DNA of 64,000 nt from DASYXW01 sp035934405 (GTDB lineage: Bacteria; Acidobacteriota; Terriglobia; UBA7540): positions 41,637 through 105,636 of the forward strand of contig DASYXW010000030.1 in the NCBI GenBank assembly GCA_035934405.1. The letters are read 5' to 3'. A program made the position numbers and the translations under genes. The notes under the pieces are model-generated. The model ran no database searches. It was given only the letters and a program-made list of their open reading frames with translations, and was not told where the DNA came from. Below, one piece after another: positions 12,586-21,304 of this stretch. Numbering within the stretch: position 1 is the stretch's first letter; every line of letters begins with the position of its first letter.

Positions 12586-13656
12586 ATGCGAATCGTGACT
12601 ACCGCCGCCCGCTTTCTGTTTTCGGCCTTCTGCCTTCTGCTTTCTGCTTTCTTTCTGCCGTCGGCTTTCTGCTTCCCGCAGCAACCCAACGTTCCCGTGC
12701 GACGGCCGAAGCTGCCGGAGCCTGCGCCGGAGAACCCTGCGCCCAAGAATCCCGCCGCCTCTCCCGCAACCGGCGGCGAGTCGAGCGTCCTGCCCGGTGA
12801 CTGGGCGCCGGAGCTGCTGTGGAGCATCTTGAGCTCGCCCAATCCTGACGCGAGCGAGGCGCTCTACGACGCCGCCTTTGCCGCGGGGCCCAGCCTGATT
12901 CCCCAGCTTCAGGCGGCGCTGAAGGACGATCGCACGGCGACTTTTGCCGCCCAGTGCCTGGCTTACATGGGCGGCGGCGATTCGCTCAAGATTCTAGCCG
13001 GACTGATTGACGACCCCCGCGATCTCGACTTGCGGCGGTTTTACTTTGGCTCGCTCGGCGAGTATCGCGCCTCCGAAGCGACCAAGGTCCTGATGTATGC
13101 GCTCAACCACTCCGACGCCGAGCCCGATCGCACGGTGACCGAAGCCGCCATCCTGGCCTTCACGGTGCGCTCTGACCCGAGTCTGGTTCCCCAGCTCCGG
13201 CAGGCGGAGACGAAAATCACCGACGTGGTGATTCACGATGACATCGAGAACGCCGTCGAGGTGATCGAGGGACGCGCCAAGTACCTCGCGTCGCCGGAAG
13301 GCAGGAGAGCTGGCGCGTCGATTGACGAGGCGGTGCAGACTTACTTCATGCCGGCGCTGGAAGAGGCGAAGCCGCCACAACCGGCGCGCAAGACCACGGC
13401 GGGCGGGTCGCCGCGCGGCTCGAAAGCCACCGCGGACAAGGGGCGGGCTCCTGAGGCTTCCCTGGCAAAGGCCGCGGTCGAGACCTTCACGCTTTCCCCC
13501 AACCAGACGCGCGCGCTCGCCCACGTGGTTTTCCAAGATCCCTCGGCGCTCGCGAACTACGACATCGTGCTACAGAAAGAAGCGGGCGATTGGCGTGTGG
13601 TCAGCGTGTGGCTGGGCTCGGAAGTGGAGAAGCCCTCGCCTGCGAACAGCAATTGA
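12586..13656 (+). CDS. Exported HEAT-repeat-like protein
   Basis: 356 aa from ATG 12586. The signal peptide is coded by a pyrimidine-rich stretch of repeated TTCTGC/CTTTCTG words, resembling the dispersed intergenic word repeats of this genome. After a Pro-rich linker (PEPAPENPAPKNPAA) come helical pairs with HEAT character (GPSLIPQLQAALKDDRTATF, DSLKILAGLIDDPRDLDLRR, TEAAILAFTVRSDPSLV). The C-terminal ~80 residues form a compact domain (YDIVLQKEAGDWRVVSVWLG). Function unknown. It is co-directional with the DUF4337 gene and selB; the upstream start at 12535 was rejected for lack of a signal peptide and ribosome site. Confidence 0.65.
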   Translation: MRIVTTAARFLFSAFCLLLSAFFLPSAFCFPQQPNVPVRRPKLPEPAPENPAPKNPAASPATGGESSVLPGDWAPELLWSILSSPNPDASEALYDAAFAAGPSLIPQLQAALKDDRTATFAAQCLAYMGGGDSLKILAGLIDDPRDLDLRRFYFGSLGEYRASEATKVLMYALNHSDAEPDRTVTEAAILAFTVRSDPSLVPQLRQAETKITDVVIHDDIENAVEVIEGRAKYLASPEGRRAGASIDEAVQTYFMPALEEAKPPQPARKTTAGGSPRGSKATADKGRAPEASLAKAAVETFTLSPNQTRALAHVVFQDPSALANYDIVLQKEAGDWRVVSVWLGSEVEKPSPANSN

Positions 13657-13666
13657 GCGAAGCCCG

Positions 13667-13689
13667 ACCCGCTCGCGGGTTTCGATTTT
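13667..13689 (+). terminator. Possible intrinsic terminator between the HEAT-like gene and selB
   Basis: ACCCG (13667-13671), loop CTCG and CGGGT (13676-13680) followed by a T-rich run (TTTCGATTTT). The stem is only 5 bp, so termination is likely partial; selB begins 15 bases later. Confidence 0.35.
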
Positions 13690-13704
13690 CGGGTTACCAA
13701 CTCC

Positions 13705-15654
13705 ATGAAGCACGTCGTCATCGGCACCGCCGGTCACATTGACCACGGCAAATCGGCGCTGGTGCTGGCGCTCACCGGCACCGACCCCGACCGCCTGCAG
13801 GAAGAGAAGCGGCGTGGCATCACCATTGACCTCGGGTTCGCCCGCCTCGACCTCGGCCAGGATCTCCGCCTCGCCTTCGTGGACGTGCCGGGTCACGAGC
13901 GCTTCGTGAAGAACATGCTGGCCGGGGCGAGCGGCATCGACCTGGTAATGCTGGTGATTGCCGCCGACGAGTCCATCAAGCCGCAGACCCGCGAACACTT
14001 CGACATCTGCAAGCTGCTCGGCATCCAACAGGGCCTTGTGGCCATCACGAAATCCGACCTCGTGGAGCCCGACCTCCTCGAGATTGTGCGGCTCGAGGTT
14101 CAGGAATTCGTGTCCGGCTCCTTCCTCGAAGGCGCGCCGATCGTGCCGGTGAGCGCGCGCACCCGAGAGGGTCTCGACGAGCTGAAGGCGGAATTGCGCC
14201 GCCTCAGCCTTGCCGCCTCGGCCAGGCCCACCGGCCGGCCGTTCCGGCTGCCGATTGACCGCGCCTTCGTGATGAAAGGATTCGGAACGGTCGTCACCGG
14301 GACTCTTGCGGCGGGCCGGATCGAACGGGAATCGGAGGTCGAAATCTATCCGTCAGGCCGCAGGGCGCGCGTGCGCGGTATCGAGGTTCACAACCAGGCC
14401 GCCAGCGTCGCGCTCGCCGGGCAACGCACGGCGGTGAACCTCGCGAGCGTGGACCTTCCGGAGATCACGCGCGGCATGGTACTGGGACCGCCGGGCATGT
14501 TCGAAGCGAGCCGCCGGCTCGACTGTGCCGTCTCACTGCTCGCTTCGGCGCGACCGTTGAAGAATCGCTCGCGGGTCCACTTCCACTGCGGCACGGCGGA
14601 GATGCTGGCCGAGGTGGTGCTCGTCGAAAGCAGGGAGTTGAAGGCCGGCGAGCGGGCGTACGCTCAATTGCGGCTGGCCGAGCCGGGCATCTTTCTTCCC
14701 GGCGACCGCTTCATCATCCGGCAGTTCTCGCCGGTCTCGACCATCGGCGGCGGCACGGTGCTCGACAACCATCCGCGCCAACATCGGGCCGGCGATGCAG
14801 CCGCGCGGCAATTTCTCGAAGTCCTGGAGCAGGGCGATTTTGAATCGCGCCTCGAGCGGCTGGTGAAGGATCGTGGCGAAGCGCCGCTTTCCGCGCTTGT
14901 CGCCCGAACGGGCGAGAATCCCGCTGAGGTATTGCGGCTGGCGGAGGTTCTCGAGAAGAGGAGGCGCGTGGTCAGGGTAGGCCAGCCGCCTAGCCTCTTG
15001 ATCCACGCCGAGTACTTTCGCGAACTCTCGGAGAGCGTGCTGAAGGTGCTGGCTGACTTTCATGAAGCCAACCCGCTCCTGCCCGGATTGGCGCGCGAAG
15101 ACTTGCGCGGGCGGCTTGCTGCGCCCTGCGGCGACCCCTCGCGGCAGCGCGGTCATGGGCGTTCGCCAGCCATGCCCGCACCCTCGGGCGTGCTGTTCGG
15201 CGCAGTTGTTGACGCGCTCGCGGCGCAAGGCAAGATCGAGTTGCAGGGAGAGCGCGCGAGGCTGGCGGGCCGCGCCGTGCAGTTGACCGCGGAAGAGTCT
15301 GCCGTCAAAGCGCGCATCAGCGATGCTTTCGAGAAGGCCGGACTCTCCGTGCCCAGCGCCGCTGAGGTGCTGGCGAAGCTGCCAGTGGACCGCGCTCGCG
15401 CCGAGAAGATTCTGCAGATTCTCCTCAAGGAGAAAGCGCTGGTTAGGGTCGCCGACGGTCTCATCTTCCATTGCTCGGCGCTCGAAGGCCTGCGCGGCTT
15501 GCTGGCCGAGCGCAAGGCGGCGTCCAATCGCCTTGACGTCGGGGGCTTCAAGGAGTTGACCGGATTGAGCCGCAAGTACGCCATCCCACTGCTCGAATAC
15601 CTCGATCGCGAACACATCACGCGCCGCCAGGGTGACGAACGGATCATTCTGTAA
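13705..15654 (+). CDS. selB: Selenocysteine-specific elongation factor SelB
   Basis: 649 aa. GTPase motifs are GTAGHIDHGKSALVLALTG (G1), GITIDLGFARL (G2), DVPGHERFVKNMLAGASG (G3) and ITKSDLVEPD (G4, SKSD/NKxD-like). Beta-barrel domains follow, then C-terminal winged-helix domains that bind the SECIS hairpin (end: YLDREHITRRQGDERIIL). The IDxGFA signature and the missing EF-Tu tail separate SelB from EF-Tu. It delivers Sec-tRNA to in-frame UGA codons, so this genome should decode selenocysteine. A ~22-residue insert (CGDPSRQRGHGRSPAMPAPS, nt ~15120-15185) interrupts the linker between winged helices and looks like a dispersed-repeat insertion. selA, selD and tRNA-Sec are not in the window. Confidence 0.96.
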   Translation: MKHVVIGTAGHIDHGKSALVLALTGTDPDRLQEEKRRGITIDLGFARLDLGQDLRLAFVDVPGHERFVKNMLAGASGIDLVMLVIAADESIKPQTREHFDICKLLGIQQGLVAITKSDLVEPDLLEIVRLEVQEFVSGSFLEGAPIVPVSARTREGLDELKAELRRLSLAASARPTGRPFRLPIDRAFVMKGFGTVVTGTLAAGRIERESEVEIYPSGRRARVRGIEVHNQAASVALAGQRTAVNLASVDLPEITRGMVLGPPGMFEASRRLDCAVSLLASARPLKNRSRVHFHCGTAEMLAEVVLVESRELKAGERAYAQLRLAEPGIFLPGDRFIIRQFSPVSTIGGGTVLDNHPRQHRAGDAAARQFLEVLEQGDFESRLERLVKDRGEAPLSALVARTGENPAEVLRLAEVLEKRRRVVRVGQPPSLLIHAEYFRELSESVLKVLADFHEANPLLPGLAREDLRGRLAAPCGDPSRQRGHGRSPAMPAPSGVLFGAVVDALAAQGKIELQGERARLAGRAVQLTAEESAVKARISDAFEKAGLSVPSAAEVLAKLPVDRARAEKILQILLKEKALVRVADGLIFHCSALEGLRGLLAERKAASNRLDVGGFKELTGLSRKYAIPLLEYLDREHITRRQGDERIIL

Positions 15655-15703
15655 AACAGTTGTCAGTTCTCAGTTGTGGCTCCCGGTTCTTTTCGACAAC
15701 GGG

Positions 15704-16273
15704 CTACCGACCAAGTACCGCTTTCAGCATCTCGCAGACCAGCGCCACCGGCAGGCCCATGACGTTGGAATAAGACCCCTCGATGCGGGTGACGAACTTC
15801 GAGGCGCGTTCCTGGATGGCGTAGGCGCCCGCCTTGTCAAACGGCTCGCCGCTGGCTACATACTCCTGAATCTCGCTTTCATCGAGGCTACGAAAGTAGA
15901 CCCATGTCGATTCTACCTGCAATGCCTCGGCCGCGTCCGGGGCGCGGACAAGGCAGATTCCGGTGATGACCCGGTGGGTGCGGCCGGAGAGCAGACGCAA
16001 CATCCGGGCCGCGTCCTCGGCGTCCGCAGGCTTGCCGAGAACGTCGCCTTCGACCACCACCACGGTGTCAGCGCCGAGCACCAGGCTCCCGGCGGGCGAC
16101 GAGGCCGCAACGTCCAGCGCCTTTTCGCGCGCCAGGCGCTGGGCTATGTCTTCCGCCGTTTCGTCCGGGCGGCGCCGCTCTTCCACCCTGCTCGCCCTCG
16201 CCTCGAAGTCGATCCCGGCGTTGCGCAGGAGCTCCTGACGCCGGGGCGAAGCCGATGCGAGAATCAGCCGCAT
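15704..16273 (-). CDS. maf: Maf-family nucleoside triphosphate pyrophosphatase
   Basis: 189 aa, normal for the family. The N-terminal ILASASPRRQELLRNAG motif and the GADTVVVVEGDVLGKP block are diagnostic, with FDKAGAYAIQ near the C-terminus. Maf proteins hydrolyse dTTP/UTP and modified pyrimidine nucleotides, keeping them out of nucleic acids, and were first noted for septum inhibition. It is convergent with selB (50 bp gap containing GTCAGTTCTCAGTTG word repeats) and divergent from the ribokinase gene. Confidence 0.93.
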   Translation of the reverse strand: MRLILASASPRRQELLRNAGIDFEARASRVEERRRPDETAEDIAQRLAREKALDVAASSPAGSLVLGADTVVVVEGDVLGKPADAEDAARMLRLLSGRTHRVITGICLVRAPDAAEALQVESTWVYFRSLDESEIQEYVASGEPFDKAGAYAIQERASKFVTRIEGSYSNVMGLPVALVCEMLKAVLGR

Positions 16274-16338
16274 AGAGGAGTGATTGTAACGTCGAAGGCT
16301 CTAAAATGGGAAACCCGCCTCCGCTAGGGGCGCTCTGC

Positions 16339-16365
16339 GTAGCGGCGATCTGAGATCACCGCTAC
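16339..16365. repeat. 27-nt near-perfect palindrome between maf and the ribokinase gene
   Basis: GTAGCGG followed by [C]GATCTGAGATC[A] and CCGCTAC: a dyad with one mismatched pair. It lies in the divergent maf/ribokinase gap. It may be a dispersed REP-like unit, since the ends GTAGC/GCTAC also bound the repeat at 61867-61940, or an operator. Confidence 0.6.
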
Positions 16366-16431
16366 AACCAGGGGATGCAATCGTGTAGAATCATTCGCCG
16401 GCGAGGACACTCGCAGACAGGAGCGAACACC

Positions 16432-17361
16432 GTGGTGGAGAAAATCGTCGTGGTCGGCAGCTTGAACATGGACCTGGTGGCGTGCGCGCCGCGCATCCCG
16501 GTGGTGGGCGAGACCCTGGTAGGCCACACGTATTTCAGCGAGCCGGGCGGCAAGGGCGCCAACCAGGCTTACGCGGCGGCCAAGCTCGGCGGACGCGTGG
16601 CCATGCTGGGGCGCGTGGGCAGCGACGACTTCGGGCGCGCCATGCGCTCCAATCTCGAGCTCGCCGGCTGCGAGGTGAGCGGACTCCTCACCATCCCGGA
16701 TTGCACGAGCGGCATTGCCTTGATCTTTGTCGCAGACACAGGCCAGAACTCCATCATCATCGTGCCCGGCGCCAACGACCGTTATTCGCCCGAAGACGTG
16801 AACGCCGGCCAAGCCTATCTCGAAGGCGCGGCGTGGGTCCTGTTGCAGCTCGAGAACCCCTTGCCAACGGTGCTCGAGGCGGCGCGCGCCGCGCGTCGCG
16901 CCGGGGCGCGGGTGATTCTTGACCCGGCGCCGGCGCGTCCCGTCCCCGATGAGCTTTTCGACCTCTGCGACATCATTACACCGAACGAAACCGAGGCTGC
17001 GATTCTGGCTGGGCTCGCGCCCGGCAACCTGGCACCCGACCAGGCCGTGGGCATCGCGCGCAAGCTTCAGGCGCGCAAGGCGCGAACCGTGATCGTCAAG
17101 CTGGGAGAGCAGGGATGCATGCTGGTTGACGCCGACACATCCCAACTTCTGCCGGCGCCACAGGTCAAGGCTGCTGATACCACCGCGGCGGGAGACGAGT
17201 TCAACGCCGCGCTCGCCGTGGCCCTCAGCGAAGGCCTGGACCTCGCCGTCGCCTGCCGGCTTGCCAACCATGCCGCCGCGCTCTCAGTGACCAAGCTCGG
17301 AGCCCAGGCGTCGGCGCCGACGCGGGCCGAGCTTGACGTGTTCATGACCGGGAAGCGGTAG
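16432..17361 (+). CDS. rbsK: Ribokinase-like PfkB sugar kinase
   Basis: 309 aa from GTG 16432, which has AGGAG eight bases upstream; the ATG at 16375 would add an unrelated N-terminus. PfkB signatures are present: VVVGSLNMDLVA, the sugar-binding GGKGANQAYAAAKLGG, ITPNETEAAIL, and the anion-hole/catalytic block DTTAAGDEFNAALAVAL, where the usual DTTGAGD reads DTTAAGD. It would phosphorylate ribose or a related sugar; exact specificity is uncertain. Together with tkt and zwf downstream on the other strand it makes this a pentose-phosphate neighbourhood. Confidence 0.85.
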   Translation: MVEKIVVVGSLNMDLVACAPRIPVVGETLVGHTYFSEPGGKGANQAYAAAKLGGRVAMLGRVGSDDFGRAMRSNLELAGCEVSGLLTIPDCTSGIALIFVADTGQNSIIIVPGANDRYSPEDVNAGQAYLEGAAWVLLQLENPLPTVLEAARAARRAGARVILDPAPARPVPDELFDLCDIITPNETEAAILAGLAPGNLAPDQAVGIARKLQARKARTVIVKLGEQGCMLVDADTSQLLPAPQVKAADTTAAGDEFNAALAVALSEGLDLAVACRLANHAAALSVTKLGAQASAPTRAELDVFMTGKR

Positions 17362-17427
17362 GGGCGCGGGTGACGCCGCAAATCGAAGGGAACTGCTAAA
17401 CGGATTTCAGATTGAAGATTTCAGACT

Positions 17428-18981
17428 TCAGATCTTGTGCCAGTGGCGGCCGTCGCGCTCCATGAAGGCGTCGGCCTCCGGCGGACCCCACGTGCCGGCT
17501 TCGTAGAAGTAGAGGCCCTTGCGCCCGTCTTCGTGCCAGCGGTCCAGAACCGGCGTCAGCAGCTCCCAAGCCAGTTCCACAAAATCGTCGCGGGTAAAGA
17601 GCATGGGATCGCCCAGCATGCAGTCGAGCAGCAGTGTCTCGTAGGCGGTGGGCGGAGCGGTGGTCGAGAACGCCTCGCCGTACTTGAACTGCATGTCGAC
17701 GGGCTTGATGTGCATGGTGGTGTCGGGAATCTTGGCATTAAACCGCAGCGAGATGCCCTCGTCCGGCTGAATGCGCACCGAAAGCAGGTTGGGCTCCATG
17801 GCCTTGGTGGCCGTGCCGCGAAAGAGCAGGTGGGGAGCGCGCCGGAACTGAATGGTGATTTCGGAGACTCGCTTGGGCAACCGCTTGCCGGCCCGCACGT
17901 AGAACGGCACGTCGGCCCAGCGCCAGTTGTCAATGTAGAACTTGAACGCCGCGAAGGTCTCGGTAGTGGATTGCGGCGACACGTCAGGCTCAGCGCGGTA
18001 AGCCGGCAGCTTCTTGCCGTCCGACCAGCCTTCGACGTATTGCCCGCGCACGGCGGCCTCGCCGAGCCGGTCGAGCGGGATGGGGCGGATGGCGCGCATC
18101 AGCTTGGCTTTTTCGTCGCGCACCGACCCCGACTCAAACATCGAAGGCGGCTCCATGGTGACTAGGCTCAACACCGAGAGGACGTGGTTCTGGATCATGT
18201 CTCGCACCAGGCCGGCTTCTTCGTAGTACGCGCCGCGGCCCTCGATGCCGATCTGCTCGCCGACCGCAATTTGCACGTTGTCAATGTAGCGGCGGTTCCA
18301 GGTAGGCTCGAAGACGCCGTTCGCGAAACGGAATACCAATAGGTTCTGTACCGTTTCCTTGCCGAGGTAATGGTCGATGCGATAGACCTGGTCTTCGCTG
18401 AACACGGTGGTCAGAGTGCGATTAAGCTCCCGGGCGCTTTCGAGGTCACGACCGAAGGGCTTCTCGACCACAATGCGCGTCCAGCTCTGATCCGGAATCT
18501 TCGGCTTGTTGAGGCCCGCAGCCCCCAGGTTCTTCACAATCTCCTCGAAAAAACTGGGAGGCGTGGCCATGTAAAACAGGCGATTGCCCTGCGTGCCTCG
18601 CTCGCCATCGAGCTGGTCAAGAAGCTGCCCGAGTTGGGTGTATGCCTTGGCGTCGCCGAAGTCGTCGGTGAGGTAATAGATGCCCTGGTGGAAGCTGTCG
18701 ATGAACGAGTTGTCGGCGGCGGGAACGTTCAGATACTTGGTGACGGCCTCCCGCATCTTGTCGCGAAAACTGTCGTTGGTGTAAGGAGTCCGGGCGCAGC
18801 CGACCACCGAGAAACCTTCCGGAAGCAGCTTCTGGCGGAAGAGGTAATACAGCGCCGGAATCAGCTTTCGCGCGGTCAGGTCACCGGAAGCGCCGAAGAT
18901 GACCATGACGCAGGGCTGGGGCGTTCGCTGCTTCTGGGGGCTCGTTTCCAGGGCATTGAGTAGTGCAGGAGCTTCAATCAT
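17428..18981 (-). CDS. zwf: Glucose-6-phosphate 1-dehydrogenase
   Basis: 517 aa. The nucleotide-binding motif FGASGDLTARKLIPALYYL and the active-site signature RIDHYLGKETVQNLLVFRFA are present, as are NRRYIDNVQIAVGE and the C-terminal DALLLDCMLGD-like block (ETLLLDCMLGDPMLFTRDD). It oxidises glucose-6-phosphate to 6-phosphogluconolactone, yielding NADPH for the oxidative pentose phosphate pathway. It starts 30 bp after the transketolase gene on the same strand, so the two are probably one operon. GAGG-type sites precede the ATG. Confidence 0.97.
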   Translation of the reverse strand: MIEAPALLNALETSPQKQRTPQPCVMVIFGASGDLTARKLIPALYYLFRQKLLPEGFSVVGCARTPYTNDSFRDKMREAVTKYLNVPAADNSFIDSFHQGIYYLTDDFGDAKAYTQLGQLLDQLDGERGTQGNRLFYMATPPSFFEEIVKNLGAAGLNKPKIPDQSWTRIVVEKPFGRDLESARELNRTLTTVFSEDQVYRIDHYLGKETVQNLLVFRFANGVFEPTWNRRYIDNVQIAVGEQIGIEGRGAYYEEAGLVRDMIQNHVLSVLSLVTMEPPSMFESGSVRDEKAKLMRAIRPIPLDRLGEAAVRGQYVEGWSDGKKLPAYRAEPDVSPQSTTETFAAFKFYIDNWRWADVPFYVRAGKRLPKRVSEITIQFRRAPHLLFRGTATKAMEPNLLSVRIQPDEGISLRFNAKIPDTTMHIKPVDMQFKYGEAFSTTAPPTAYETLLLDCMLGDPMLFTRDDFVELAWELLTPVLDRWHEDGRKGLYFYEAGTWGPPEADAFMERDGRHWHKI

Positions 18982-19011
18982 GGAGACCGGTTCCTCTCTG
19001 CCTGCGGAGTA

Positions 19012-21084
19012 TTATCGACCCATCAACTCGTGGGCTTGCTCGATGATGTGCTCGACCGTGAACCCGAACTTCTCGGCCAGCACCTTGTAAGGAGCCGAAG
19101 CGCCGAACCGGTTCATGCCGATGACCGCGCCCCTCGGTCCGACGTAACGCTCCCACCCGAACGGCGACGCCGCTTCAATCGCCAGGCGCGCCGTCACCTG
19201 CGGCGGTAAGACGTCGTCGCGATAGGCCGGTGGCTGCTTCTCGAACAGATCCCAGGAGGGCATGCTGACCACCCGCGCCGCGACGCCCCCGGCGGAGAGT
19301 TTCTCATAAGCTTCGAGCGCCGGCGCGACTTCCGAGCCCGAGGCGATGAGGATGATCTCGGGGGTCCCGGCACGCGTGTACGCGCGGCGTGTGCCGCTGG
19401 AGTTCGCGAGCACGTAAGCGCCGCGCGTCAAGCCCTCCGCCGGGGCGTACTTCTCGCGGTCAATGATGGGCAGGTTCTGCCGCGTCAGCGCCATCGCCAC
19501 CGGGCCGCCCTTGTGCTCGATGGCCACGCGCCAGGCGACCGCCGTCTCATTGGCGTCGGCGGGGCGAAGGAAGCACAGATTGGGGATGGCGCGGAGCGAA
19601 GGCAGTTGCTCGATCGGCTCGTGCGTCGGGCCGTCCTCGCCGAGGAACACGCTGTCGTGCGTGTAAACGAAAATGGAGTGAAGCTCCATCAGCGCGGCCA
19701 GGCGAATCGTCGGTCGCATGTAATCGGAGAAGATGAGGAACGTGGCGCCGTAGGGAATCAGGCCGGAAAGCGCCATGCCGTTCACAATCGAACCCATGCC
19801 ATGCTCGCGGATGCCGAAGTGGAAGTTCTTGGCACTGTAATTGCCCTTGGCAAAATCACCGAGTCCTTTCACGTAGGTCTTGGTCGAGGGAGCGAGATCC
19901 GCCGAGCCGCCGAGAAAGGTGGGAATGAGCGGACCGATGGCGTTCAACACCTTTTCGGAAGCGTTCCGTGTGGCGATCGGCTTATCCTGCGGGCTGAAGG
20001 CAGGGATCTTGTCCTTCCAGCCCGGCGGCAGCTCGCCCGCGACGTAGCGGTCCCATTCCGCAGCCAAGTCGGGAAAGGCCTGCCGGTAAGCCGCCAGACG
20101 CTGGTTCCACTCGGCTTCGGCTTGCGCGCCGCGCTCGATGGCCTCGCGATAGTGCGCCAGTGCCTTCTCCGGGACGTAAAACGCCGGCTCCAGAGGCCAG
20201 CCCAGGTTTTGCTTCGTCAGCTTCACTTCTTCTTCGCCCAGCGGTTCGCCGTGCGCAGAGGCGCTGTCGTGCTTGTTGGGCGAACCGTAAGCGATATGGG
20301 TGCGGGCGACGATGAGCGACGGCCGTTGCTGTTCCGCTTGTGCCGCGCACAAGGCGCGCTCCACCGCAGCGAGGTCGTTGCCGTCCGGCAGGTTCTGCAC
20401 GAACCATCCGTAGGCCTCGAAGCGCTTGCCTACGTCCTCCTGGCTGAAGGCGAGGTCGGTGGAACCTTCGATGGTGATGTGGTTGTTGTCGTAGAGGAAG
20501 ATAAGATTATTGAGTCCGAGAAAGCCCGCAATCGAGGCGGATTCAGCCGAGACGCCCTCCATCAGGTCGCCATCGCTGCAGATGCCGTAAATGCGGTAGT
20601 CCACCAGCTCGTGGCCCGGCCGGTTGAAGCGCGCCGCGAGATACTTCTGCGCGATGGCCATCCCCACGGCGTTGCCGAATCCCTGGCCGAGCGGGCCGGT
20701 GGTCGTCTCAATGCCCTCGACGAGCATATGCTCCGGGTGCCCGGGCGTCTTCGATCCCCACTGCCGGAACTGCTTGAGGTCGTCGAGCGTCAGATCGTAT
20801 CCCGTGAGATAGAGCAGGCTGTAAAGCAACATGCAGCCGTGACCGGCCGAGAGCACAAAGCGGTCGCGGTTCGGCCAGTGTGGACTCCGTGGATGGTGAC
20901 GCAGAAAGCGGGTCCAGAGCACGTAGGCCATCGCCGCGCAGCCCATCGGAAGTCCGGGGTGGCCGGAGTTCGCCTTCTGGACGGCGTCCATGGCGAGGCC
21001 GCGAATGGTGTTGATCGAGAGCGCGTCAAGCTCCGTAGCGTTGACGGCAGCGGGCAGGATTTTCGTAGGGGCGGATGCGTCCAA
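19012..21084 (-). CDS. tkt: Transketolase
   Basis: 690 aa. Thiamine-diphosphate motif GICSDGDLMEGVSAES ending in NNLIFLYDNNHIT, N-terminal HPGLPMGCAAMAYVLW, and the transketolase signature region GIREHGMGSIVNGMAL are visible; the catalytic histidines in GHGCML and THDSVFLGEDGPTHEPIEQL are present. It transfers two-carbon ketol units between sugar phosphates in the non-oxidative pentose phosphate pathway. First gene of a tkt-zwf operon, with AGGAGGGA close to its ATG. Confidence 0.97.
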   Translation of the reverse strand: MDASAPTKILPAAVNATELDALSINTIRGLAMDAVQKANSGHPGLPMGCAAMAYVLWTRFLRHHPRSPHWPNRDRFVLSAGHGCMLLYSLLYLTGYDLTLDDLKQFRQWGSKTPGHPEHMLVEGIETTTGPLGQGFGNAVGMAIAQKYLAARFNRPGHELVDYRIYGICSDGDLMEGVSAESASIAGFLGLNNLIFLYDNNHITIEGSTDLAFSQEDVGKRFEAYGWFVQNLPDGNDLAAVERALCAAQAEQQRPSLIVARTHIAYGSPNKHDSASAHGEPLGEEEVKLTKQNLGWPLEPAFYVPEKALAHYREAIERGAQAEAEWNQRLAAYRQAFPDLAAEWDRYVAGELPPGWKDKIPAFSPQDKPIATRNASEKVLNAIGPLIPTFLGGSADLAPSTKTYVKGLGDFAKGNYSAKNFHFGIREHGMGSIVNGMALSGLIPYGATFLIFSDYMRPTIRLAALMELHSIFVYTHDSVFLGEDGPTHEPIEQLPSLRAIPNLCFLRPADANETAVAWRVAIEHKGGPVAMALTRQNLPIIDREKYAPAEGLTRGAYVLANSSGTRRAYTRAGTPEIILIASGSEVAPALEAYEKLSAGGVAARVVSMPSWDLFEKQPPAYRDDVLPPQVTARLAIEAASPFGWERYVGPRGAVIGMNRFGASAPYKVLAEKFGFTVEHIIEQAHELMGR

Positions 21085-21196
21085 AGGTAGTCCCTCCTGA
21101 AAGCTCGGCAGCGGGCGCTCCCCTGACTCCAGGTTCGCACTACAGTCCCAAAGTTGGGATGCGGCGGCGACAGCTTCGGGTCCAAGTCAGAAGGGC

Positions 21197-21202
21197 ATTA
21201 TA
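21197..21202 (-). promoter_or_regulatory. Probable -10 element of the tkt-zwf operon
   Basis: Perfect TATAAT on the minus strand (21202-21197), about 112 bp before the tkt ATG. The -35 region (TTCCCG at 18 nt) is poor, so an activator or another sigma factor may be needed. Confidence 0.4.
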
Positions 21203-21304
21203 CGAGATTTGCCAGTGAGCCGGGAAACGCCAGTCCAACCAAACGCACGTTCAGAGCGCGCGAACTCGGCCGGAGACCCGACGAGTGTCTCTCCGGTCAG
21301 CCGT

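Noticed and set aside
19513..21090. 525-residue ORF on the plus strand
   Set aside because: Antisense shadow of the transketolase gene; no family resemblance.
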